A DNA stretch of 64,000 nt from Cellulomonas sp. ES6 (GCF_030053835.1 NZ_CP125655.1:3100001-3164000), one strand, 5' to 3'; shown: positions 7,979 through 16,829, counted from the stretch's first letter. A program made the numbers and translations. Notes: a model not told the origin generated them from the letters alone.

Positions 7979-8352
7979 CGGGCGCCCTGCTCGTCGCGCT
8001 GGCCGGCGGGGCGGGCGCCGCGGCGCGGTTCTGGGTGGACGGCACCATCCGCGCACGCGGCCGGACCGTGCTGCCCGTCGCGACCGTGACCGTGAACGTC
8101 ACCGGCTCGTTCCTCATCGGGCTGGTGGCGGGGGCGCACGTCTACCTGGGCCTGCCCGCGACGTGGCAGCTCCTGCTGGCGACCGGCTTCTGCGGGGGGT
8201 ACACGACGTTCTCCGCGGCCGCGGTCGAGACGGTGCGGCTCGTGCAGGCGGGTGAGCGGGGCCGGGCGGTGGCCAACCTGCTCGGCACGGCCGTGCTGAC
8301 GGTCGCGGCGGCCGCCGCCGGCACCGTCGTGATGGCGCTCGCGGGCCGCTGA
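7975..8352 (+). CDS. crcB: Fluoride channel subunit, CrcB/Fluc family (second of pair)
   Basis: A 125-residue protein starting at a GTG in the GTGA overlap with the first subunit. Family features: AGGAGAAARFWVDGTI, the conserved Asn in VNVTGSFLIGL, and TGFCGGYTTFSAAAVE, matching the Phe-box and polar track of Fluc channels. Four hydrophobic helices fill the chain. The coupled pair argues for a heterodimeric channel. I see no fluoride riboswitch upstream of the pair, though I cannot exclude one without covariance search. Confidence 0.9.
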   Translation: MTGALLVALAGGAGAAARFWVDGTIRARGRTVLPVATVTVNVTGSFLIGLVAGAHVYLGLPATWQLLLATGFCGGYTTFSAAAVETVRLVQAGERGRAVANLLGTAVLTVAAAAAGTVVMALAGR

Positions 8353-8460
8353 CCGCCGCACTTGCCAGCGGACGACCCGTTTGCGAAGGTCGGCGGTGGC
8401 CTCGTCGTCGGGGGTCGGCATGACGGCCGGCCGCGCCGGGTCCGCGAGAGGGGGCCGTCG

Positions 8461-10713
8461 GTGACGGAGCACGTCCTCGTCCCTCCCGGGGAGCCGGTCG
8501 ACCTCGACAACTGCGCGCGCGAGCCCATCCACATCCCCGGCTCGGTGCAGCCGCGCGGCTACCTGCTCGTGGTGCGCGAGGCCGGCGCCGTCGTGCTGCA
8601 GTGCTCCGCGAACGCGACGGAGCTGCTCGGCCCGGGCGTCGACGGGGTGCTCGGCCGCCCGCTCCCGGAGGTGCTGGGGGAGCCCGCCGCGCGCGTGGTG
8701 CTCGAGCAGGTCGCCGCGCTCGCGGACCACCGCACCCGCAACCCCGGACTCGTGCAGGTCGGCGCCGGCGACGGCGCGGTGGTCATGGACGTGGTGGTGC
8801 ACCGCCCGCCGCCCGCCACGGCGTCCGACCCGGGGCCGGTGTTCGTCGTCGAGCTCGAGCCCGCGGACGGCCCGCGCCCCCTGACGTACGGCAGCACGTA
8901 CGAGCTGGTCCGCGACGCGATCGCCGACCTGAACGGGGCCGGGACGCTCGAGGGGCTGTACGACCGGGCGGCCCGGCACGTGCGCAGCCTCACCGGGTTC
9001 GACCGCGTGATGATCTACCGGTTCGACGCCGAGTACAACGGCGAGGTGGTGGCGGAGGCGCGCCGGGACGACCTCGAGCCGTTCCTCGGGCTGCACTACC
9101 CGGCCTCCGACATCCCGCCGCAGGCGCGGGCGATGTACGAGAAGAGCTGGGTCCGGCTGATCTCCGACGTCGACTACGTGCCCGTCCCGGTGGTGCCCGT
9201 CGACGAGCCGCTGAGCGGGCGCCCGCTGGACCTCACGTACGCCACGCTGCGCAGCGTCTCGCCGATCCACTGCGAGTACCTGCGCAACATGGGCGTGCGC
9301 GCGTCGATGTCGATCTCGCTGCTGCGCGACGGGCGGCTGTGGGGCATGGTCGCCTGCCACCACTACGCCGGCCCCCACGCGCCGTCGTACGGCGTGCGGG
9401 CCGCCTCCGAGTTCCTCGGCGTGGCGCTGTCGGCGCGGCTCGTGGCCCAGGTCGAGGAGGACCTGCTGGCGGAGTCGCGGCGCGCGTCCGGGGTGCTCGC
9501 CCGCCTGGTCGGCGCGAGCCGCGACGAGGACGTGCGCCTCGCCCAGGCGCTCACCCGCACCGGGGACCTCCTGGAGCTGGTGCCGGCGGACGGCGTCGTC
9601 GTGTGCGCCGGCGGCGACCTCGCGACCCGCGGCCGGGTGCCGGACGACGAGGCGTGCCACAGGCTCGCGGCGTGGGGGAGCGCGCTCGGCGACGGCGTCG
9701 TGGCGACCGACCGGCTCGCCGGGGAGCCCGGTGCGCCGGAGCCGCCGGGCGTCGCCGGCGTGGTGGCGTTCGCCCTCCCGGACGGCGGCACCGTCGTCTG
9801 GGTCCGCGACGAGGTCGTGCGGACGGTCGACTGGGGCGGCGACCCGCAGGGCAAGGTCACCGTGCAGGAGGAGGGCGGCGTCCGGCTCGGCCCGCGGACG
9901 TCGTTCGCGCTGTGGCGGGAGCACGTCCGGGGTCGCTCGCTGCCCTGGGACGGCCGGCACGCCGGGAACGCCGCGGACCTGCGCAACCACCTCGTCGAGG
10001 CGCTGTTCCGCCGGGGCCGGGCCGAGGTGGGTGCCGCGCGCGCCCTGCAGCGCACGCTGCTGCCGACGACCCTGCCCGTCGTGCCCGGGTGGGCGGTGGA
10101 CGCCCGGTACGAACCGTCCGGCTCCGGCCAGGTGGGCGGCGACTGGTACGACGTCCTGGTGCTCGGCGACGGCCGGCTGGCGCTGGCCGTCGGCGACGTC
10201 ACGGGGCACGGGCTGCCCGCGGCCGCGGCGATGGGCCAGCTCCGCAACGCGGTGCGCGCGTACCTGCTGGACGCCGCCCCGCCGTCGGTCGTGCTGGGGC
10301 GGGTCGGGCGGCTGGCGCGCTGGACGCTGCCGGGGCAGATGGCCACCCTGGCGCTCGCGGTGCTCGACCCGGCGACCGGCGTCGTCGAGCACGCCTCCGC
10401 CGGGCACCTGCCGCCGCTCGTGGTCCGCGCGGACGGCACCGCGGCGTGGCGGCGTCCGCTGGGTTCGCCGCTGGTCGGCCTGCTGGAGGGCGACCCGCGC
10501 TCCGAGTCGCTGGTGCTCGAGCCGGGCGACGCCCTGCTGCTGCTCACGGACGGGCTCATCGAGCGGCGCGGCGAGTCGCTCCGGGTCGCGATGGAGCGCA
10601 CGGTCGAGCACGTCGGCACGCCCCGGGCCGGAGGCCTCGCGGACCTCGCGGCCCGGCTGCGCAGCCCCGGGTCGGACGACGACGCGACGCTGCTGCTGCT
10701 CACGCGGGGCTGA
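8461..10713 (+). CDS. Bacteriophytochrome (PAS-GAF-PHY) with PP2C/SpoIIE phosphatase output
   Basis: The 750-residue protein starts at GTG 8461, set by GAGGGGG upstream. It has a biliverdin-type phytochrome sensor: the N-terminal PAS with Cys18 in LDNCAREPIHIPGSVQPRG (the usual biliverdin attachment Cys); a GAF domain with PASDIP at about 214-219 and SPIHCEYLRNMGVRASMSIS; and a PHY domain whose tongue motif PRTSF lies near 478. From about 520 the output is a PP2C-like phosphatase of the SpoIIE/RsbU kind (QVGGDWYDVLVLGDG near 555-570, GDVTGHGLPAAAAMGQL). There is no histidine kinase. Red/far-red light would then control dephosphorylation, classically of an anti-anti-sigma factor; no such partner or heme oxygenase is in this window. 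Confidence 0.93.
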   Translation: MTEHVLVPPGEPVDLDNCAREPIHIPGSVQPRGYLLVVREAGAVVLQCSANATELLGPGVDGVLGRPLPEVLGEPAARVVLEQVAALADHRTRNPGLVQVGAGDGAVVMDVVVHRPPPATASDPGPVFVVELEPADGPRPLTYGSTYELVRDAIADLNGAGTLEGLYDRAARHVRSLTGFDRVMIYRFDAEYNGEVVAEARRDDLEPFLGLHYPASDIPPQARAMYEKSWVRLISDVDYVPVPVVPVDEPLSGRPLDLTYATLRSVSPIHCEYLRNMGVRASMSISLLRDGRLWGMVACHHYAGPHAPSYGVRAASEFLGVALSARLVAQVEEDLLAESRRASGVLARLVGASRDEDVRLAQALTRTGDLLELVPADGVVVCAGGDLATRGRVPDDEACHRLAAWGSALGDGVVATDRLAGEPGAPEPPGVAGVVAFALPDGGTVVWVRDEVVRTVDWGGDPQGKVTVQEEGGVRLGPRTSFALWREHVRGRSLPWDGRHAGNAADLRNHLVEALFRRGRAEVGAARALQRTLLPTTLPVVPGWAVDARYEPSGSGQVGGDWYDVLVLGDGRLALAVGDVTGHGLPAAAAMGQLRNAVRAYLLDAAPPSVVLGRVGRLARWTLPGQMATLALAVLDPATGVVEHASAGHLPPLVVRADGTAAWRRPLGSPLVGLLEGDPRSESLVLEPGDALLLLTDGLIERRGESLRVAMERTVEHVGTPRAGGLADLAARLRSPGSDDDATLLLLTRG

Positions 10714-10718
10714 CGTAC

Positions 10719-10736
10719 GGCCGCCCCCCGGCGGCC
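10719..10736. terminator. Hairpin between converging phytochrome and FMN reductase genes
   Basis: GGCCGCC, a CCCC loop, then GGCGGCC: a 7-bp GC stem five bases after the phytochrome stop. Further GC-rich complementary blocks follow up to 10790. Confidence 0.5.
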
Positions 10737-10797
10737 CTGACGGCGGGGGCCGGCACGACCGCCCGGCCGGGCCGGGGGCCGTGCGGCGCCGCCCGGG

Positions 10798-11418
10798 TCA
10801 GCCTCCGAGCAGGTCCGCGAAGCTCGGCGCGCCGGCGAACGGGTCCTGCGGCCCGCGCGTCCCGCGGGCGGCGACCGTGGCGGCGAGCTCGGCGCCCGCG
10901 CGGCGGATGCGCGCCGGCAGCGGGTTGGGCTCGCCGGCGGTGGCGCCCGACGCCCAGTCGTCGGTCGCGGCGAACACCGACGTGGTCGCGACGTCGGCCC
11001 GCAGGTAGGTGAACAGCGGGCGTACCGAGTACTCGAGCGCCAGCGAGTGCCGGGCGGTGCCGCCGGTCGCGCCGAGCAGCACCGGCATCCCGACCAGCGC
11101 GTCCTTGTCGAGCACGTCGACGAACGACTTGAACAGGCCGGAGTACGTGGTGGTGAACAGCGGCGTGACGGCGATGACCGCGTCCGCGCCGGTGACGGCC
11201 TCGATGACCTCCGCGAGCGCGGGCGGCGGGAAGCCGGTGAGCATCGCGTCGACGATCTCGTGGGCGTGGTCGCGCAGCTCGACGACGCGGACCTCCGCGA
11301 GGTCGCCGCGGTCGGCGAGCTCGGTCGCGGTCGCCTCGGCGAGCCGGTCGGCGAGCAGGCGGGTGGACGACGGCCGGCCGAGACCGGCCGACAGCGCGAC
11401 GATCGTGCGCTGGGTCAT
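10798..11418 (-). CDS. NADPH-dependent FMN reductase, CE1759 type
   Basis: A 206-residue flavodoxin-like reductase: TIVALSAGLGRPSSTRLLAD (phosphate loop), ADAVIAVTPLFTTTYSGLFK and VLLGATGGTARHSL, with the C-terminal Asp-Pro-Phe tail (GPQDPFAGAPSFADLL) typical of the CE1759 group. These enzymes supply reduced FMN to a partner LLM monooxygenase, and that gene lies 133 nt upstream on the same strand. The ATG has a strong AAGGAG site. The physiological substrate of the pair is not known. Confidence 0.88.
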   Translation of the reverse strand: MTQRTIVALSAGLGRPSSTRLLADRLAEATATELADRGDLAEVRVVELRDHAHEIVDAMLTGFPPPALAEVIEAVTGADAVIAVTPLFTTTYSGLFKSFVDVLDKDALVGMPVLLGATGGTARHSLALEYSVRPLFTYLRADVATTSVFAATDDWASGATAGEPNPLPARIRRAGAELAATVAARGTRGPQDPFAGAPSFADLLGG

Positions 11419-11551
11419 GGGGGTGGCTCCTTGGTGCCGTGACGGCGGTGCGGGTGCCGGGCAGGAGGGCGGTGCGGGGACGCGCGGGGCGCGTCCACCG
11501 GTCCGAACCTCCCGCCCGGCGGGGGTGTTCCCGGCTGTCCGGGATGCGGGA

Positions 11552-12751
11552 TCAGAGGCCGAAGGCGGCGCCGGGGCGAGCCGTCACCGCGTCCGCGGCG
11601 GCGGTGTCGTCCTCGGCGGTCTTCCCGGTCCAGTGGTCGGCGGCCGCGACGGGCTGGGCGTGCACCTCGCCGGCCGCGCGGGCGGCGGCGACGCGCTCGG
11701 CGTGGCTCGGCGGGTCGGACGGCACGTGCGCGGGCCGGTCGGACTCCATCTCCTTGCGGAGCACCGGCACGACCTCGCCGCCCAGGATGTCGAGCTGCTC
11801 GAACACCGTCTTGAGCGGCAGGCCCGCGTGGTCGATGAGGAACAGCTGGCGCTGGTAGGCGCCGACCTCGTGCCGCATGGCGGCGTAGCGGTCGATGACC
11901 TGCTGCGGCGAGCCCACGGTGAGCGGGGTCTGGGCGGAGAAGTCCTCGAGGGACGGCCCGTGCCCGTACACCGGCGCGTTGTCGAAGTACGGCCGGAACT
12001 CGTCCACGGCGTCCTGCGAGTTCTTCCGCATGAACACCTGGCCGCCGAGGCCCACGATCGCCTGGTCCGCCCGGCCGTGGCCGTAGTGCTCGAACCGCTG
12101 CCGGTAGAACTGGACCATCTGCTTGGTGTGGCTCATCGGCCAGAAGATGTTGTTGTGGAAGAACCCGTCGCCGTAGTAGGCGGCCTGCTCGGCGATCTCG
12201 GGGCTGCGGATCGAGCCGTGCCACACGAACGGCGGGACGCCGTCCAGCGGGCGGGGGGTCGAGGTGAAGCCCTGCAGCGGGGTGCGGAACTTGCCCTCCC
12301 AGTCCACGACGTCCTCCTCCCAGAGGCGGCGCAGCAGGGCGTAGTTCTCGATGGCCAGCGGGATGCCCTGGCGGATGTCCTGGCCGAACCACGGGTAGAC
12401 GGGGCCGGTGTTGCCGCGGCCCATCATGAGGTCCATCCGGCCGTCGGAGATGACCTGGAGCATCGCGTACTCCTCGGCCAGGCGGACCGGGTCGTTCGTG
12501 GTGATCAGCGTGGTCGCGGTGGACAGCACGATGCGCTTCGTCCGGGCGGCCAGGTAGCCGAGCATGGTGGTGGGGGACGACGCGACGAACGGCGGGTTGT
12601 GGTGCTCGCCGGTCGCGAAGACGTCGAGGCCGACCTCCTCCGCGTGCTCCGCGATCGCGAGGATCGAGCGGACACGCTCGGTGTCGTCGGGCGTCCGCCC
12701 GGTCGTGGGGTCAGGCGTGATGTCGCTGACCGTGAAGACTCCGAACTGCAT
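11552..12751 (-). CDS. LLM-class FMN-dependent monooxygenase, CE1758 type
   Basis: A 399-residue bacterial-luciferase-like TIM barrel: ATGEHHNPPFVASSPTTMLG, the active-site region TTLITTNDPVRLAEEYAMLQ, and SDGRMDLMMGRGNTGPVYPW. An Ala-rich extension of about 50 residues ends the chain. It matches the family paired with CE1759 reductases; the reductase follows in the same direction. ATG 12751 is preceded by GAGGAGCG. An ArsR-type regulator is divergent, 195 nt away, and may control the pair. The oxidised substrate is unknown. Confidence 0.88.
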   Translation of the reverse strand: MQFGVFTVSDITPDPTTGRTPDDTERVRSILAIAEHAEEVGLDVFATGEHHNPPFVASSPTTMLGYLAARTKRIVLSTATTLITTNDPVRLAEEYAMLQVISDGRMDLMMGRGNTGPVYPWFGQDIRQGIPLAIENYALLRRLWEEDVVDWEGKFRTPLQGFTSTPRPLDGVPPFVWHGSIRSPEIAEQAAYYGDGFFHNNIFWPMSHTKQMVQFYRQRFEHYGHGRADQAIVGLGGQVFMRKNSQDAVDEFRPYFDNAPVYGHGPSLEDFSAQTPLTVGSPQQVIDRYAAMRHEVGAYQRQLFLIDHAGLPLKTVFEQLDILGGEVVPVLRKEMESDRPAHVPSDPPSHAERVAAARAAGEVHAQPVAAADHWTGKTAEDDTAAADAVTARPGAAFGL

Positions 12752-12779
12752 CTCGCGCTCCTCAAACTCGATGCGTTTG

Positions 12780-12789
12780 CATGTACATG
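12780..12789. promoter_or_regulatory. 10-bp palindrome in the LLM/ArsR divergent region
   Basis: CATGTACATG is a perfect palindrome lying 28 nt upstream of the LLM monooxygenase start, in the shared intergenic region. It could be an operator; no independent support. Confidence 0.3.
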
Positions 12790-12875
12790 GCGCTGCAACC
12801 GGGTGGGTGGCGGATCTATTCCGCCGATCGGGACGAAGGTCCCGCGATGCACGCAGGCGGCTCGTCCTCAACCGC

Positions 12876-12887
12876 GTGGTTGACCAC
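12876..12887. promoter_or_regulatory. Inverted repeat at the ArsR promoter
   Basis: GTGGT-TG-ACCAC, a perfect 5-bp dyad with a 2-nt centre, overlaps a TTGACC -35-like element (12880-12885). It lies about 60 nt before the ArsR gene and may be its autoregulatory site. Confidence 0.35.
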
Positions 12888-12946
12888 CGGTCGGCGCGCG
12901 TGGCAGCCTCACGGACGACCCGCACCGGCCGTCGGAGGAGGACCCC

Positions 12947-13390
12947 GTGCCCGGCGACGACCGGCTGTCCCAGGTGTTCGCGGCGCTCGCCGACCCGCTG
13001 CGCCGCGACGTCGTCGCCCGGCTGGCGTCCGGCGACGCGACCGTGGGCGAGCTCGCCGCCCCGTACGACGTCACCACCCAGGCGGTGTCGAAGCACCTGC
13101 GCGTGCTCGAGGACGCCGGGCTCGTCAGCCGGCGCCGCGAGGCGCAGCGCCGCTGGGTGCACCTGGAGACCGAGGTGTTCGACCTCATGACGCTGTGGAT
13201 CGAGCGGTACCGGCGCCAGGCGGAGTTCCGCTACCGGCCGCTCGAGGACGTGCTGCTCGGCGAGGGCACGCCCGCCGAGGACGCGCCGCGCGTCCGCACC
13301 GAGCCCGCCCCGCGGGTGCGACCCGAGCGCGAGCGGGAGTTCCAGCCGTGGGACCTCGGCGCCCGCGCCGTCCGGCGGGACGACCGCTGA
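12947..13390 (+). CDS. ArsR-family winged-helix regulator
   Basis: A 147-residue protein with an ArsR winged HTH at residues about 5-85: FAALADPLRRDVVARLASGD, TTQAVSKHLRVLEDAGLVSR (recognition helix) and a beta wing RREAQRRWVHLE. A basic/acidic C-terminal tail follows. There are no Cys residues, so metal sensing through thiolates is unlikely; it resembles the YczG-like group that regulates adjacent oxidoreductases. GTG 12947 follows GGAGGAGG. It is divergent from the LLM monooxygenase and probably represses it or itself. Confidence 0.85.
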   Translation: MPGDDRLSQVFAALADPLRRDVVARLASGDATVGELAAPYDVTTQAVSKHLRVLEDAGLVSRRREAQRRWVHLETEVFDLMTLWIERYRRQAEFRYRPLEDVLLGEGTPAEDAPRVRTEPAPRVRPEREREFQPWDLGARAVRRDDR

Positions 13391-13400
13391 CGCGTCCGGG

Positions 13401-14015
13401 TCAGGCCTGGTACGCCCAGTGCCAGGGCTCGCGCGGGGTGTCCTCGACGAACCCGTAGCGGCCCGCGTTCGCCCGCATCCACGACTGGGCCGCGTCGTCC
13501 AGGTCCAGGTCGACCGCCATGCCCCAGCCGTGGTCGCTCGTGCCCGGGACCGCCGCCAGGCCGCCCTGCGAGTACAGGCCCTTGCGCGCCGCGACGTCCA
13601 CCTGCGCCTCGTACGACCGGTAGGAGTCGGTGATGCCGATGCTCACGCCCGCGCGCGCGGCGTCGGCGCGCAGCCGCTCGAGGGAGTCCGCCGCGGGGGC
13701 CCACAGCCGGTGCCCGGTGCCGTCGACCGGGGCGAGCGCGGCCTCCGGGATGCGGCCGTTGCCGTACGCCGCGAGCTCCGCGGGCACGCCGTCGGCCGTG
13801 AGCGTGCCGGACGTCCCGGACGCCGCGCCCGCGCCGGCGACCGTGCCGGCGACCGTGCCGCCGGTGCCCGCCACGGCGAGCTCGAGGGCGCGCGCGAAGT
13901 CGGTCCCCGTGCTCGACGCCGTGGTGGTGCCGGTCGTCGCCGGGGCGAACGAGCCGAGGGTCGCCTGGATGGCCGCGATGCGCTGGCCGATCGCCGCGAT
14001 GCCGTCCACGCCCAT
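13401..14015 (-). CDS. M15-family D-alanyl-D-alanine carboxypeptidase-like protein
   Basis: A 204-residue protein with a Thr/Ala/Gly-rich first half and a C-terminal VanY/M15 peptidase domain: ITDSYRSYEAQ, SDHGWGMAVDLDL (zinc His and Asp) and EPWHWAYQA (zinc His and terminal motif). Zn-dependent cleavage of the D-Ala-D-Ala end of peptidoglycan stems, or of a related peptide, is the family role. ATG 14015 follows AAGGAG. No signal peptide is evident. The N-terminal segment MGVDGIAAIGQRIAAIQATL resembles flagellar or phage-associated hydrolases, so it may be exported by another route. Confidence 0.82.
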   Translation of the reverse strand: MGVDGIAAIGQRIAAIQATLGSFAPATTGTTTASSTGTDFARALELAVAGTGGTVAGTVAGAGAASGTSGTLTADGVPAELAAYGNGRIPEAALAPVDGTGHRLWAPAADSLERLRADAARAGVSIGITDSYRSYEAQVDVAARKGLYSQGGLAAVPGTSDHGWGMAVDLDLDDAAQSWMRANAGRYGFVEDTPREPWHWAYQA

Positions 14016-14158
14016 GCGGTCGTGCTCCTTCCCCCGGGGTGCTCCTGGTCCCATCGGCCGCAGGCCCCGCGTCCTGAGCGGAGCCGGCGGATCCGCGCAA
14101 CCGTGCGGCAGATCGCGACACGCGGGGGTCGCAGCCCGGCCGTGTCGGTGGTCGTGCG

Positions 14159-14164
14159 TACCGT
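14159..14164 (+). promoter_or_regulatory. -10 hexamer (leaderless) for the 53-residue protein
   Basis: TACCGT ends 7 nt before the ATG at 14172. Confidence 0.5.
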
Positions 14165-14171
14165 CGTGTGC

Positions 14172-14333
14172 ATGAGCGGACGGCACGTGTGCACCTGGTT
14201 CGACGACGCGGACGGCGTCGAGCTCCTGTGCGTCTGCGGCGGCCGGGCGGTGGTCGTCGTGGACGACGAGACCGGCGACGACCTGCTGGTCGTGCTCGCC
14301 GACGAGCCCGCGGTCCTGGCCGCCACGGCCTGA
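14172..14333 (+). CDS. Small uncharacterised protein (53 aa)
   Basis: A short ORF beginning MSGRHVCTWFDDADGVELLC and continuing with a CxC and a run of acidic and Val residues (GRAVVVVDDETGDDLLVVLA). The only supports are the leaderless -10 hexamer at the right distance and protein-like composition. The fold and function are not recognised; the HVC...LLCVCGG cysteines might bind a metal. It sits between the M15 peptidase gene, read away from it, and the PBP gene. Confidence 0.5.
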   Translation: MSGRHVCTWFDDADGVELLCVCGGRAVVVVDDETGDDLLVVLADEPAVLAATA

Positions 14334-14453
14334 GCCCCGGCGCGCGTCCCGGGCGGGCGCGGCCCGATCGGCGGCGCCCCGCGCGGGCGTCTGCGCCCCG
14401 AGAGGCATCCCGAGCGGGCGCCGACCGCGCTGCCGGTGACCCGACCGGCGGCG

Positions 14454-16823
14454 TCAGGGCCCCGGGGGTGCCGGCTGCCCGGTTCCCGGCGTGGCCGGCG
14501 GTCCCGCCGCCGGACCCGCGGAGAGCGACAGCGTCACGGTCGACCCGGCCGTCGCCGTCCCCGACCGGCTCTGCTGCGCCACGCGCCCCGCCGGCACGTC
14601 GGACGGCACCGGCGGGCCCGTGACGACCCCGAACCCGGCGGCCGTCAGCGCCTCGCGCGCGCCCGCCTCGTCCCGGCCGACCACCCAGGGGACCGGCACC
14701 TGCCGGCCCAGCACCTCGTCCTGCCCCGCGGGCGCGAAGCCCGGCACCGCCACGCCCTCGAGCGTCCGGGTCATGAACCCCATCCAGATCGGCACCGCGA
14801 CGGACGACCCGTACACGTTGCGGATGTAGCGGCCGTTGATGACGACGTCCTGCATCGGGACGGTCCCCTCGGCGTGCCCCACCCAGACGGCCGTGGCCCG
14901 CAGGGGCGTGTAGCCGACGAACCAGGTGTGCTCGTTGTGGGACGTCGTGCCCGTCTTGCCCGCGGCCGGGAAGGGGGGCGCGGGGGTGTTCGCCGTGCCG
15001 CTCCAGACGTTCTGCAGCGCGTGGTTGACGGCGTTCGCGATCCGCGGCTCGAGCGCGGGCGTGCAGGTGGACTCCGGCACCGGCAGCTCCTCGCCGCGGG
15101 AGTCGACCACCGAGGTGATCGCGACGGGCGTGCAGGTCGTGCCGCCGGTGGCGAAGCCGGCGAAGGCGGTGGCCATCGAGAGCGGGGCGACGGACTGGCT
15201 GCCGAGCACGTTCGCCGGCAGCGGGTCGAACGGTCCGTCGCCCGATCGCCCGCCGGCCTTGTGGATGCCGAGCGAGGTCGCCGTGTCCATGATCCCGCAG
15301 AGGTCCAGCTGCGAGGCCATCGCGATGTACCCGGAGTTCACCGAGTTCCGGGTGGCGTCGAGCACCGACATCACGCCGCCGGAGCCCTCGGCGTTGCCGA
15401 ACCGGTACTCGGTGCTGGGCTCCAGCACGGTGCACGGCGCGGAGAACTCGCTGAACCGGTAGGAGAACCGGGTCGCGTTCACCGTCTCGGACAGGCTGTG
15501 CCCCTGCTTCAGCCACTGCGCGAGGGTGAAGGGCTTGAACGTCGAGCCCGGCGGGAACCCGCTGCCGCCGCCGTAGCGGAAGTCCGTGGAGTAGTTGACG
15601 GCGGTCTCGCGGTCGCCGTGCTCCTCGGTGTTGTTGTAGACGCGGTTCTGCGCCATCGACGTGATCCGCCCGGTGCCGGGCTCGACCGTCACGAGGGCCG
15701 TGGCGACCCCCGACGGGTCGTCGACGGGCACGCCGGCACGCACCTGCTCGTCCGCGATCGCCTGCTCACGCGGGTCGAGCGTCGTGGTGATGGTGAGCCC
15801 GCCGCGGTACAGCAGGTCGATGCGCTCGGCCTCGGTCTCGCCGAACGCCGGGTCGTCGCGGATGAGCTTGGTGACGTAGTCGCAGAAGAACCCGGAGCCG
15901 GGCACCGCGGCGCCGGCCGCCATGCAGCCGACGACGGGGTCGGTGACGCGCAGGGTGCTCCGCAGGGTGGTGGCGGCGCCCTCGGTGTACTCCGCCCGGC
16001 TGATGTACCCCTGCTGCCGCATCAGCCGCAGCACGACGTCCCGGCGGTCCCGGGCGGCGCGCGGGTTGCGGAGCGGGTCGGTCGCCGTGGGGCTCTGCGT
16101 GATGCCCGCGATGGTGGCCGCCTCCAGGTACGTGAGCTCCGAGGCCGGCTTGGAGAAGTACCGCTCCGCGGCGGCCTGCACCCCGTAGGTGTTGACCCCG
16201 AACTGGGCGATGTTGAGGTACGCCTCGAGGATCTGGTCCTTGGTCAGCTCCTTCTCGAGCGCGATCGCGAGCTTCGCCTCCCGGAGCTTGCGGGCGTACC
16301 CCTCGGCGCCGCTCGCCTCCCGGGCGGCGTCGGCGGCGGCGAGGTCGCCCTGGCGCACCGCCCGCTCGACGAGGACGTTCTTGATGTACTGCTGCGTGAG
16401 CGTGGACGCGCCCTCGGTGCGCTGCGGGTGCTGGAGGTTCCGCACGAACGCGCGCATCATGCCCTCGGGGTCGATGCCGCCGTGGCGGTAGAACCGCTTG
16501 TCCTCCGTCGCGACGACGGCGTCGCCCATCGGCTCGGAGATCGCGTCGAGCGGGACGACCTCGCGGTTCTCCGCCCAGAAGACGGCGAGCTGCGTGCCGT
16601 CCGCGGCGTGCAGCGTGGAGCGCTGCGAGAGCGGCGGGCGCTCGAGCTCCGTCGGCAGGTCCTCGAACGCCTCGACCGCGAGGTCGGTCGTCCCGTCCGC
16701 GACCGCGACGGTGGGCAGCACGAGGGCGGCGGTCAGCAGGCCGCCCGCCCCGGCCACGAGCACGTACGCGACCAGCAGCGCGACGACCCGGACGATGGAC
16801 ATGCGTCGCGGCCCCCCTGCCAT
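14454..16823 (-). CDS. Bifunctional class A penicillin-binding protein with PASTA domain
   Basis: A 789-residue peptidoglycan synthase. One N-terminal membrane helix (residues about 9-38) is followed by a glycosyltransferase-51 domain (VVATEDKRFYRHGGIDPEG, GASTLTQQYIKNVL). A penicillin-binding transpeptidase domain carries the SxxK serine near 427 (GSTFKPFTL), SVN in TRNSVNSGY, and KTG near 623 (AGKTGTTSHNEH). A C-terminal PASTA repeat (VPWVVGRDEAGAREALTAAG) and a Pro/Gly tail follow. This matches PonA1/PonA2-type enzymes. ATG 16823 is chosen because a TAGCGT -10 lies 6 nt before it; Met at 16802 is an alternative. Confidence 0.95.
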   Translation of the reverse strand: MAGGPRRMSIVRVVALLVAYVLVAGAGGLLTAALVLPTVAVADGTTDLAVEAFEDLPTELERPPLSQRSTLHAADGTQLAVFWAENREVVPLDAISEPMGDAVVATEDKRFYRHGGIDPEGMMRAFVRNLQHPQRTEGASTLTQQYIKNVLVERAVRQGDLAAADAAREASGAEGYARKLREAKLAIALEKELTKDQILEAYLNIAQFGVNTYGVQAAAERYFSKPASELTYLEAATIAGITQSPTATDPLRNPRAARDRRDVVLRLMRQQGYISRAEYTEGAATTLRSTLRVTDPVVGCMAAGAAVPGSGFFCDYVTKLIRDDPAFGETEAERIDLLYRGGLTITTTLDPREQAIADEQVRAGVPVDDPSGVATALVTVEPGTGRITSMAQNRVYNNTEEHGDRETAVNYSTDFRYGGGSGFPPGSTFKPFTLAQWLKQGHSLSETVNATRFSYRFSEFSAPCTVLEPSTEYRFGNAEGSGGVMSVLDATRNSVNSGYIAMASQLDLCGIMDTATSLGIHKAGGRSGDGPFDPLPANVLGSQSVAPLSMATAFAGFATGGTTCTPVAITSVVDSRGEELPVPESTCTPALEPRIANAVNHALQNVWSGTANTPAPPFPAAGKTGTTSHNEHTWFVGYTPLRATAVWVGHAEGTVPMQDVVINGRYIRNVYGSSVAVPIWMGFMTRTLEGVAVPGFAPAGQDEVLGRQVPVPWVVGRDEAGAREALTAAGFGVVTGPPVPSDVPAGRVAQQSRSGTATAGSTVTLSLSAGPAAGPPATPGTGQPAPPGP

Positions 16824-16829
16824 GCCGCC

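Noticed and set aside
8362..8460. Longer N-terminus for the phytochrome from TTG 8362
   Set aside because: The added 33 residues precede the normal family start and lack conservation marks; GTG 8461 has a good ribosome site.
7882..10611. 909-codon minus-strand ORF opposite the phytochrome
   Set aside because: Composition is His/Arg/Pro-rich with no domain; the plus strand encodes complete PAS-GAF-PHY-PP2C motifs.
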